Both the position numbers and the translations under genes were made by a program. Shown piece after piece: positions 41,850-52,200 of a stretch of DNA of 64,000 nt. The notes beneath the pieces were generated by a model. That model worked only from the letters and a program-made list of their open reading frames with translations, made no database searches and was not told the DNA's origin. Positions within the stretch are counted from its first letter, which is position 1. The number at the start of each line of letters is the position of its first letter. Origin of the DNA: Chimonanthus salicifolius (Eukaryota > Streptophyta > Magnoliopsida > Laurales > Calycanthaceae); contig CM023541.1 of the NCBI GenBank assembly GCA_013350335.1, positions 40,788,739 through 40,852,738 on the forward strand. The letters are read 5' to 3'.

Positions 41850-43813
41850 CTGGTCTCCGGTTATTGAAAGAGTGGAAAGGAGAGAAAGTATCTTTCTTTG
41901 GGGGGTCGAGTTACCCTTATCAAATCTGTTCTGATGAACCTCCCAATATATTACTTGTCGCATTGAGATGCCAAAAGGCGTAGCGAGGAGAGTTGAACAA
42001 CTTTTCTGAAACTTTCTATGGGGAGATAAAGATGCGAAAAAGAAGGTGCATTTGGTGACTTGGTCTGACACCACCAAACCTGTCTCTGGGTGGTCTTGGT
42101 TTAGTTCCCTTAAGGCTGAGGAATCAGGCTCTGTTGTGCAAATGGGTTTGGAGATTTGGGAGAGAATGCAACGCTCTTTGGGTTTGTGTTTTGACGGGTA
42201 AGTATGGTTTGAAGGAGACTACCGGTTGGTTTCTTAGTGATGTTGTTGAGAAGAAAGGGTCCTTGATGATTAAGTCTTGGTGGAAAATTGGACAAGGTGA
42301 CCAAGAGGCTGGGAGATTATTCAGGGATAATATTAGACTTTTGGTAAGTAAAGGGGACAAAACCTTATTTTGGAAAGATCTCTGATTAGAAGAAAGGTTG
42401 TTAAAAGATGTGTTCCCAAGATTATACAGGATTTCAAGGACTAAGAGTGTGCTTGTTTAGGACAGCTACGTGACGGAGGGTCATTTAACTTCCTGGCAGC
42501 TGGATCTTATAAGGGAGTTGAGGGTCTTTGAGGATGACAACGGAAGAGATCTCCTTTGTCAACTTGCAGAGTTTCCTGTTTCACCTATGGAGGCAGATGA
42601 ACTGGTTTGGAGGGGGGATTCATCGGGCAACTTCACGGTTACAGCCTTGGTCGATTTGGTTCTACATCGGGAATCTAATGTGATATCAAATACCAAATTT
42701 GCCTGGAAAGGTGCCTGCCCCCCCCTAGGGTTCAAATTTTTGTTTGGTGTATTCTTAAAGGGAGAATTTTAACAAGATCGGAACTCAAAAGGAGAGGTTT
42801 TTTTCTATCAAGAGGAGGATCCCATTTGTCCAATTTGTGAGATAGAGGAAGAAGAAATTGATCATCTGTTTTTGGTTGCCCTCTTGCTCGTCGACTTTGG
42901 AATCACTCTATGAGGTTTTTTAAGGTGTCTTGGGTTTCTTATCGTTCTTGTGTTGGACCTTGGAATCGTGGTTTATCTCTAGGCTCACCCCAAGGTGGAA
43001 TCTTGCATAGAACACTCTCCCAGCTGTCATCTTATGGACCTATTTGGAAAGAAAGAAATTCTAGAGTCTTTGAAGGAAAAAAATTGATATCGATGAGCTC
43101 ATACAAACAGTTTTGTGGAGGCTTTGTGTTTGGCTTCTGTCGAACAAAGAATTTAGTGGCCTTAATCTTTCGGATTTCATCTCTTCGTGGATGAATGTAT
43201 AGGATGGTTTTAATAGAAAGTTGAAGCTCAAAGATAATTGGAATAATCCGCAACAGAATGTTTGGAAGTTCAATGTTGATGGAGCTGCAAGAGGGAAGCC
43301 TGGGCCGGCGGGGATTGGTGGAGTGCTTCAGAAATCATAAAGGTATCACGTCTATTATGTTCAACGAGTTTGTGGATACTAAAGATTCCAATGAGGAGGA
43401 AATTCTTAGCATTAGGGCATATCTGGAAGTCTCATGGTCAAGGAAAACTCATTATTGAGGGGGATTCGACAAATGCAATTACATGGGCTTTAGGTCAAAG
43501 AAGACCACCCTGGAAATTGATCACTATGGTTAGGGAGATTAGGTTGCTTGCTGAAGGGATAGAGGTTTCTTTCAACAAGATCGATAGAGCAGCAAATGGA
43601 GTGACAGATTATTTTGCCAAGCTTAGGTGCTTCTGATTTCTTTTCTGGAGTTTTCTTATTTTCTGATTAGAGGAGCTTGTCCTTTTTGTTCTCTTTACAT
43701 TTTCTCTTTGTTTTTGTTTTTCTCATTTTGTTTGATTAGACCCTCTTCTCTTATCTTTGTATCATTCTCTTAGTTTTAATATATTTTTCTTTGTTACTGT
43801 TTAAAAAAAAAAA
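41850..43813 (+). mobile_element. RNase H-bearing LINE inserted in Copia E integrase
   Basis: The plus strand shows the RT C-terminus YLSLGGRVTLIKSVLMNLPI (frame-shifted, about 41895), GKYGLKETTGW (about 42200), QEAGRLFRDNIRLLVSKGDK (42301-42360), zf-RVT (VWRGDSSGNFTVTALVDLV, about 42606; CPICEIEEEEIDHLF, about 42827) and RNase H (WKFNVDGAARGKPGPAGIGG, 43264-43320; [20 protein letters not shown], 43457-43516). Stop at 43634-43636. Poly(A) at 43803-43813. Catalytic Asp (NVDGA), Glu (EEE region near 43395) and Asp (GDS) are all seen. Truncated at its 5' side. No duplication at the ends, and about eight integrase codons (the QQNGVAERM area) are missing. Confidence 0.9.
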
Positions 43814-44876
43814 CTCGTAATGTGGAGCATGTGGTGCAGTAAAATAACGAGAGATGCCTTCATTTAAAAAAAAAAAATTAAATTCTTTTGATGTATACCC
43901 ACCATTATTTATGTCTGTGAACACTTCACTCTTTCGCTTTGTCTTCTTTTCAACCATAACCTTCAACTTCTTGAAAGTGTCAAGTACCTCCAAATTGTTC
44001 TTCATGGTGTAAGTCTAAGCTTTTTCAGAGAAGGCATTGATAAAGGAAATAAAGTATTCGGATCCTCCCAATGTAAGGCATTTTGGAAGGTCTCCAAATA
44101 TCTGTGTCTATAGTCTACCCTGGAGTTCTTGCCCCTTACCCTTTGGTCCCTTCGATACAGTTGCCTCAAACCACCTTCGGGTTAGGAAGGGTACTTCATT
44201 CAAGTCGTGTTTCAGGGGTCTTCTCATGTCTTAGGTTTCAGAGGTCGGTTGTCTTCTAGCATTGACGGCGAAGCAAGGCATAGCAGCTAGTCGGACACTA
44301 AGTCAACCTTCCCCCAACTTCGAAAGAATCAGGTACAAGGAGTGGTAGCTCTTGGAGGAGGAGGTACTTCGATGTAGTGAATTGCGGTCTTGAAGCTGTG
44401 ACTCTGTGTTATGTGCCAAGAACACAATGTTCACAAAGTTTATCTTGAAGGATTTAACACCTTTGAGGAAGTTTTTTTTTTTTTTTTAATTCTGATAGAC
44501 CATGTTCGTTCATGTGATCGAGTCGCATATGGTATAAAAGTGTCTAACCTGCATCATCAGACGTAGACACCGCTGCTCCACATGTAATTGTACTCCCTAG
44601 AATCTCATACAAATTTTCTACTTTCTTTCCTTTCATGTCCCAATCTTTATCACTAAATGAAGAATTACTTTCTTTGCCCTTCAAAACCTTAGGTAGACCT
44701 TGCCCAATTTGTAGATTTTTAACTTTAATCTACCATAAATAAAAGTTGTTTCTCCCGTCGAATTTCTCTACCTCAATTTGACATCTTAGCAGCCATTAAA
44801 TAGCATCGTTAGCCAAAGATGTGCACGCTAGAGTGGAAGAAAATTTCCAAGTCGAATCAAAGTTAATGATACCAAT

Positions 44877-45393
44877 TGTTGTGTTGTGGAGAAAATTATT
44901 ATGATGCAGAGAAAGTGCAATTTAAATACTGTAATAAGAAAAGAAATACAATTAAATGAGATCAATGTACTGCACAATGTAAGATAAATTTAACTTGGTT
45001 CAACGTTTGATGTCTATGTCCACAAGCGAAAGAGATGATGGCTTCAATTGAGAAAAATACAATGTTCAATGCAAACCCAAATGCTCACCTTTTCAAAATC
45101 ACAATCAAAGAATCTTCAAAATTGCAAAAGAGAATTATCACAAATCTCTTTTAAAAACCCTCTCATAAGAGACCCCAAGGAAAAATCTCAAATTTCTATA
45201 TGTTAGAGATGAAGATCTACGCCTCGTGATATAGATTTTTTATATCTAAAATTTAAAGTTCAATAAAATAATAAAAAACCTAAACGAAGAGTGGAAATCT
45301 CCCGCCATCCACATAGTTGGCTATCACTAGCCTTTCATTTACACGTATGTGCTGGCTGTTTTGGGTCACTGACCCCAGCCTTCTAATTCAAGA
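44877..45393 (-). repeat. 5' LTR of Copia E
   Basis: 517 bp. It shares gagaaagtgcaatttaaata, cacaatcaaagaa and the ccttctaattcaa end with the left LTR. The primer-binding site is adjacent at 44865-44875. Confidence 0.9.
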
Positions 45394-45398
45394 TGACT

Positions 45399-45566
45399 AG
45401 CTCCAACTAAATGAAAGTCATCGTTATTCAATGTTTCTAACCGTTTGATAAGCAACTATTGACCATTTTTTTTTAACAAAGTATATTAACATCTCACCAT
45501 AACACCTAAGGTTAGATAGCTACCCACATTTGGTGAAGCTGATTTGCTACACAGGTTATTCACAAC
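45399..45566. other. Short unique stretch, no gene
   Basis: Nothing recognised between Copia E and the MITE that follows. Confidence 0.4.
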
Positions 45567-45828
45567 CAGGGGTCGAAAATTCGGTTTGACCGAACTTTTG
45601 GCCAATATTTAATCTCGGCCGAGATCTCAGCTGAATTTTTTTCTCTCTTCAAAATACTTTTTTTTCGAAAATCTCATAATTGTTTTTAAAAAAAATCATT
45701 TAAAAAAATAAAAAGGCTGTTTTTAAAAATATATAAATAAATATCGGCCGAGATAGCGACCGGGCTCACAATCGATATTTATTTATTTTTAAAAAAAAAA
45801 GAGAAATCGGCCGAATTTTTATACCCTG
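45567..45828. mobile_element. hAT-type MITE with CGGCCGAGAT words
   Basis: 262 bp, ends CAGGGGTCGAAAATTCGG and, on the other strand, CAGGGTATAAAAATTCGGCC. 8-bp flanks ttcacaac and ttcgcaac match 7 of 8. The interior is A/T runs plus tcggccgagat-type words. Confidence 0.8.
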
Positions 45829-46098
45829 TTCGCAACCTCTATGAAAGGGCAATGGGGCCCAACCAGTATGACACTTGTTCACATGCAGAAACTGTTGAAA
45901 GGAATTTCTGAAAGCTTGATTCAGGCCATCCCAACTCAAACTCAATGTGTGGATGGAGAAGATGTTGTTTTGGATCATCAACCAGAGGATAGATAAGTGC
46001 ACTCGATGATGCCTTGCCCGGATGGTAAATTCACTAATAAGATTTGGTTAGGTTTTAATTTTTTTATGATCAATGTGTTCAAGTCTTTCAGTGCACTT

Positions 46099-46407
46099 TG
46101 TTAAATATTCGAGTAGAACTTATTTTTAAAATTGGCTTATAAGAAAAGGGTGTTCATCATTTATAAATCCTAAGACCCAATGGTCCGCTGACAATGTGGG
46201 ACTTTGTTAACACCCTCTCTAAGCGTCAAGGCTGGAGACACTTGGTTTTCTCCCTCCACGCAGGGTTGGAGATATAAACTTGTTACATCCCAGTGGTACC
46301 TCTACTCTGATAACATGTTAAACACCTGAGTAGAACTCATCTTAAAAATCATGCATTATAAATTCAAAAATTCAAAAGTCCACAGGCAATATGGGACTTT
46401 GTTAATA
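46099..46407 (-). mobile_element. TRIM-like element
   Basis: Direct repeats 46099-46212 (TGTTAAATATTCGAGTAGAA...GGGACTTTGTTAACA) and 46316-46407 (TGTTAAACACCTGAGTAGAA...GGGACTTTGTTAATA) enclose about 100 bp. ctctgataaca next to the right repeat (46305-46315) is a tRNA-Met primer-site complement. No coding capacity and no clear duplication. Confidence 0.65.
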
Positions 46408-47827
46408 TACCCGACCAATTTTCAAAACATCTATAAGTCCTTTTTATCTATCGAGTGGTTCTTGATCATCACTTGAATCTCTTTGAAATTAAGTGATTGA
46501 AAAACAATTCCATGAGAGGTACTTGGAAATTGTGACTTTGTGATCTGTGACTCACGTTCTGCATGTTGCATGGATTTATCTCATTGGCGTCGAGATGATG
46601 AGAGAAACAAGACTCTTGAAAATTCCAGGTGATTTAGTTTTTGCCGTTTCTGCCTTTGCAAATGATGAAATGATATTATGCGCACGCGGGTTTAGTTTAG
46701 TAAATATCAAATGCGCACATGGGTTTTGTAATATTAAATACGCACGTGGGTTATTATATTACGCTTGCAAACACACTTGGAATGTTCTTGACTCAATTGT
46801 GATGCGTAAATTTAGAAAGGTCTATAATTAATCAAGTCTCAGCAAACAATGAAAAATGTAATTTGTAAATATCTGTCTATCTTTTACCTTAATTATAAAA
46901 AACATCTCTATAATTTGAATAATTACAAAAAACTATCTTTATTTTTTTTATTCAATTGTAAATATCTTCTAATAATATATTAAATGCCTAAAGTATCATT
47001 TATTAATTAAATAATTATAATAATGAAATTGAAAACCTAATGCACAATTGATTTATTTTCATTTTTATCATTTAGATATTATGGAACCAATCAAATAAGG
47101 CAATTTAGTCTATGAAAGTAATTTACAAAATTCAAATATAAAAGTCAACTTCCAGATTGATAGAATAAATATCTTAGATGATGATGTTGATAATGATGAA
47201 TAACAAAATCCTCATAGGAAATAATTTTTAAACACCCTTTTAACATATGTATCTTAGATGAAAAGTGTTGAAGACCACGTAAGACCACGTAAATAAGAGG
47301 TGGATAGAGTTTCACATACATCCAATCATGCTGATTATATGATTTTAGTTGTTGAAAAGTTTAATAAAATTTATATTTTTTATGACTCACCTCATGGAAA
47401 GAGAATAATTGAATAGAAGTGAAATTTTACTAATCTTCTATCTATTTAAGATAAATAAAATTCATAATAGTTATTAGATAAACCGAACTTCTAGGACTTA
47501 CTTAGGTCAAAGTATGTTGAATTGGATGGTGCAATTCGAATTTTTAAACATTGTTTTTGGATGGCTAAAGCCTTGGCATGGATTCTACATTCAACATTAA
47601 TTTTGAACTTCTTTGATTTTATAACATCACTAATCCCCCCTCCCTCGTCGTCAAAGATGATATGATTTTTTGAGTCACAAAATCTTGACTCTATCATGCT
47701 ACCTTAGGGTGGTTCATACGTTTAATATGGACAACACAGATCAAGTTCAGCAGCAACATTATCAAACCAGACCTAAACAATCCTAAATAGGAAGCCCACC
47801 TCTCTTATATTGCCAGGGTGTGCGTTC
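46408..47827. other. AT-rich intergenic, no gene
   Basis: No coding similarity. The open frames here (for example 46547-46831) contain repeated gcgcacg/cgcacgtggg words and no domain. Confidence 0.5.
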
Positions 47828-48113
47828 CAGGGGTCGAAAATTCAGTGGATCCAAATTTTCTGCCGATATTTCATATCGGCCGAGATTTTTCTCTCTCCTC
47901 AAAATTTTTTTTTTTTTAAATCTCAACTTTTTTTTTCAAAAAAAATATGTTAAAAAAATAAAAAAGGCTGTTTTTTTAAAAAAAAATTAAAAAATAGAAA
48001 TATCAACAATATTTCAAATATCAGCCGAAATATCGACTAGGCTTACACCGACATTTGTATTATTTTTTTAAATAAAAAATAAGAATTTTTTTATCTCTGG
48101 CATTTCGACCCCG
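47828..48113. mobile_element. MITE related to 45567-45828
   Basis: It starts CAGGGGTCGAAAATTCAG and ends TTTCGACCCCG, giving a longer terminal inverted repeat than its relative. Internal atcggccgagat and atatcagccgaaat words. No flanking 8-bp duplication can be seen. Confidence 0.68.
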
Positions 48114-48184
48114 CTGAAGCCTCAACAGATGGTTTCATCTTCCGTTAAATTAGAATTTCATGAGTTCTTTAGCATCTGATGCAC

Positions 48185-48330
48185 CCACACACAGCAGAGA
48201 GAGAGGGGGGTAGCCTCGTCGGGATGACCAAGGAGATTTTGGGTTGAGGCAGGGCAACGGCCACCAGAGTGGGGGAGCCTCGTCGGTATGACCAAGGAGA
48301 TTTTGGATTGAGGCAGGGAAACGGCCACCA
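48185..48330. repeat. Two-copy ~65-bp tandem repeat
   Basis: agcctcgtcgg[g/t]atgaccaaggagattttggg[t/a]ttgaggcagggcaacggccaccag occurs twice (about 48211 and 48277). A partial third motif is near 48395 (gagattttgggttgagacagg). It is downstream of ELP6 and of unknown origin. Confidence 0.7.
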
Positions 48331-48355
48331 GTAAGAACATTCCTAAGTTGGGATG

Positions 48356-48616
48356 TCATGGTTTTTCCAGGAGTGGATATAGAACAATAGCGGAGATTTT
48401 GGGTTGAGACAGGAGAATGGAGAACAGTGGGTAACATTCAAAGTAGGGATATGTCATGGCGTCCCTAGGAGTGGGTCGAGAGTAAGAGCTTTCCATTTGG
48501 TCAAGAACTTGCTTCATTGATGGCATATCCTCAGTTTGAAGTTTGAACACATCCCCTTCAGAAATGGCAAGTGGGGTTGGAATGATCTTGCCCGTTTGCA
48601 CATTCGATAATAACAT
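48356..48616 (-). CDS. Unrecognised short ORF (86 aa), possibly a gene fragment
   Basis: The frame opens shortly after an AG that could be a splice acceptor (ctgtacag, 48642-48635 on the minus strand). It encodes KIIPTPLAISEGDVFKLQTE, then DMPSMKQVLDQMESSYSRP. Composition is protein-like, but no family was recognised. It runs into the tandem repeat at its end, and its last third looks non-coding. It may be a fragment of a decayed gene or an ELP6 3' UTR with a chance frame. Confidence 0.25.
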   Translation of the reverse strand: MLLSNVQTGKIIPTPLAISEGDVFKLQTEDMPSMKQVLDQMESSYSRPTPRDAMTYPYFECYPLFSILLSQPKISAIVLYPLLEKP

Positions 48617-49137
48617 TTATACTTGTTCATCTGTACAGGATGCAGGGGAAGGATAGATCGCTAAATGGGCTTTGAGAGGGATAACACTCAAAACAATAGT
48701 TGATGGAGAATCCAAACATACAATTTATACATGTCAAGTCCATGAATTGCAGCTTGCTATAATATCCTGTCTAATCAAACATGAATATCAAAGTTGTGAA
48801 TGCAAAGAATCATGGTTGATGTGTACTAGAAGACTCCGTTGTCCTAAATATCCACTCTTGCAGCTGATGCCACTAGTGGAGTAAAATCCTTCACCAAGAA
48901 TAGCTTTAATCAAGCAATGTTATCAGAATTAGCCAATGGTTAAGACTTCGACAAGGTGGTAATGATCCTCGCGTGCAGAACATTTTGGATGCACAAGGGT
49001 TCAAGCTTCAGCTTACCTATCAAATAAAAGCATCATTAAGAATTGGTCGGATACAATGATCATAATCAACAGCACATGCACATATCAGCAGATGCAATGA
49101 ATCCATACTTGGAACTCATATTCTGGCTTAAGAATCC

Positions 49138-49242
49138 TCAAGTCCGAGTTCCAGGATAGAAGTACTCGACATTGTTTTCCTTTACTCTGAAATGGAAGTT
49201 ACGGATACTCTTATCAGGAATACCCTTGGCCACTACCGTCAA
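49138..49242 (-). CDS. ELP6: ELP6 exon 5 with stop
   Basis: 34 codons plus TGA (49140-49138). Acceptor cctcattgcag ends at 49243. Encodes [34 protein letters not shown]; the FYPG end is conserved in plant ELP6. Confidence 0.93.
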   Translation of the reverse strand: MTVVAKGIPDKSIRNFHFRVKENNVEYFYPGTRT

Positions 49243-52200
49243 CTGCAATGAGGATGAAAATAGTGAGAACTCATACCCATAAAGCTGAGCCCATAATCAA
49301 GAAAAAAACAGAAACAAGTCAATCTGAAGGATGCACTTGCATCTGCTTCCCTGATATGTTGGGAGCAGAAAATTTTGAAAAAGCAGATTCTAATCTTTAG
49401 CACAGTATGATAATGGGAGTCATAACCAAGCATACAAGCACACCAATCCATAGAGTCCAAATGCTGAGCTCTGTGATGGATAAAATAAATTAAAAGACTT
49501 AAGAAAAATATAATCATTATTCAAATGGATGCATCAAATGGCTGGTTAAAAAGGTAAGGTCGACGATCCAAATGAGTATATTATACTGCATTGGCTTGTT
49601 TGAGTAGAGTCCTCTTCATACTTTGCTCCATCTATGCATGTTCTCAAGTGACATATAAGTTGGATGAGTCAGCACAAAGTTGTGCGCCGAAAGACTTAAC
49701 ATTAGAGTCAACCAATTACCTCTAACGTAACAACCTACTTTCAAGTACGGGTGAAAATTGGGTCGGGTTTTAACCTGACCTGAGATATCAGTGGGCTGGG
49801 TTATGTATTTGTAAATTAACATGGAACTCAGGTCGGACTGGGCTCAGAAATTTAAAATCAACCTGACTCAACCCGAATTTTTGCAAGATGAATAACATCA
49901 GAGCTAGTGAACAATGTAAATATAGAAGCTCATTCTCAGTTATATTGTTGCTGAGATGTTCTTGTTTTTCTTTTTTAAAATGAATTGTTGGATTTGAAGA
50001 TGATTTTATATTACTATGATTCATATTCGTGTCAAAAGCACTTTTTACAGGTTGAATAAAGTTGAAACATGTAGATATGGAAGATAAACTACTGCTGATT
50101 TTTTCCCCAAATTTGGGCTAAAACGGGTCAGATTGCACGTCAAAGTCGGGTCAGGTCAAGCCAGCTACTCGAGTCAAGTCGGGTTGGGTCGGGCCAGGCT
50201 CAATAATTTTTTTATATTGGTTGGGTTGGGTTTATTAAAACCCGGCCCAACCCGCCGGACTTTCAAGCCTAGTCCAATTAATTCAAAATTTACAAATCAT
50301 TGATCCATTTGGCTGAGCTGAATACTTAAAAGTATAAATAAATAAGTTTAACATAAAAATCAAATAATACGCAATATACAACTAGCATGTTGAAATTCAT
50401 AAGTATGATCCATGTATATCGACCGTGAGATTCAACTCCAAACATGTAATATTAATCATTATATGTAGTTCTAATATACTTGAGGGAGTATATACTCTAT
50501 ATTTGAGAGAGTGGATCTCAATTTTTATCAATCTTGATCCTCCATTAATATAATTGTTCATAGGCCTCAAAGCTAAAGGATTAAGATGAGCATGTAGGTC
50601 TCAAACTTAGCACACAATACATCAAAGTGATTTGATTTCATACACATCATCCATATAATCATCTACAATGGTGGGCTCTACCATCTGAATTTCAGTGAGA
50701 GCACGTGATTAGATTACAAAGAAAAAAAGAGAAACTGACAATCAGACTTCCTTTCTTCCTCTTCAATGGAGGGGAGAGGGAGAGATGATGAGAGAGGGAG
50801 AATTCAAGACAAGCTGAGAAAGAAAGTGAGAGAGACAAGACAGACAGAGAGAGAGAGACTTATGTTAAGATAGAGGATGAAAGAGAATAGACCACAGAGA
50901 GACACAAAAAATTAGAAACAGAGAGAGGGATTGAGAAGAAAAGGAACAAGGAGAAAATAGAGATTTTGGCAACAATTACAGATGCAAGAAATTTTTTGTA
51001 GGTGGATCTGTGTAACTTAACATGTGAAAAATAAGGAAGATCTTTACTTAGCCATGAAAACAAAATCACCTCTTCTAGTTTAATCTTTTACTATGTCAAT
51101 ATTATGTAATTAAAGGAACAGAAACTTAATCAGATGTTTATCAGCAGAACTTAATCAGCATTATCCAATGAATACAAGTACCTGTCCATGCACATCAGTG
51201 GCTAAACCTGTTGCTAAGGGTTTTGTCTCTATGACAACGTCCGCAAGGTATTCTATCAGTGAACTGAGTCTTGGGGCCGCCATGCTTGAACATATGTCTC
51301 CATGGTTCAGCATAACCAATGCGCAATCCTGAAAAAGAGAGTAAGGGTGTGTTTGGATCTTCACCAAATAGCAATTTTATCAAATGCTTTTGGGCAGAAT
51401 TGGATGCTTATCCATAGCAGAGGTGAATCACTCCCCACACTCTGTTTGGGGCAAGCATGGCAACCAGCAGTGACATTATGGTGTGAAAAATTTAGGGCTA
51501 GTATCTGATACACCCGGGTGTGGTAGAAAACAACTACACCCCATTACTTGAGCCAATGATAGGTGTCCATGCAACTAAAATCACATGGGTGCTAACAACT
51601 TTTTGAAGATAACTTCTCAATTGTCTTATCCTTTTGTGCAACGTAGAATGGGGTTGATGAAAGTCTATCCTTTTGTGTTACGTAAAATGGGGTTGATGAA
51701 ACCCAGGTTTATTGTAATTTTTCCCCACTTCTTAGAAGGAATGAAATTAAGATGTGATAGTTTCTTTAAACGGTAACTCATTTATTTATTTACTTATTTA
51801 TCTTTGAAATGGAACAATATCTGATTTATTGGAAATGAGAAATATAAATCTACAACAAATGGAAGAGACCTTAAGGATTTTCAAAATTGAGAGCCACAAA
51901 TATAAAGGAAGCTCATTGGGAAACATATGCAAATATAGGTGAACTCCTTGCTAAAGATCCACTTCACAAGATTGACGCCAATAGAGTATGAATCAGAAAA
52001 GCATAAAAGTAAACCAGTATTGCACCTAGGGGTGTAACAAGCCAAGCTGATAGGAAATTATCTCAATGTTGCCTGATCTACCTCGAGCTCAAGCTCATCT
52101 CTGAGAGAACAAAACAAAGTTCAAGCTAGGTCATGCTCAGCTTGGCTCAAGATTAGATTGTTACAAGCTTTGCTTGCCTTGTTCTTTAATAATAATGTAT

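Larger units (their letters stand above)
38619..45393 (-). mobile_element. Ty1/copia retrotransposon E with nested SINE, TRIM and LINE
   Basis: LTRs 38619-39318 and 44877-45393, with an exact 5-bp duplication tgact (38614-38618, 45394-45398). Primer-binding TTGGTATCATT on the minus strand (44875-44865) and a purine tract AAGGTGAAGAT just inside the left LTR. Minus-strand order: GAG-pre-integrase (LYHMRLDHMNEHGLSE, about 44545-44498), integrase first part (GISRYFTAPHAPHY, about 43850-43815), LINE insertion, integrase second part (NKIVLEKACSM, LNRLPSIALDLKTPYEVWSG, 41848-41531), RT (LVGKGYAQQEGIDFSEIFSQ, 41096-40914), RNase H (about 40070-39400, split by a TRIM). Gag is not recognisable. Stops throughout. 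It occupies most of the PRR-ELP6 spacer. Confidence 0.93.
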
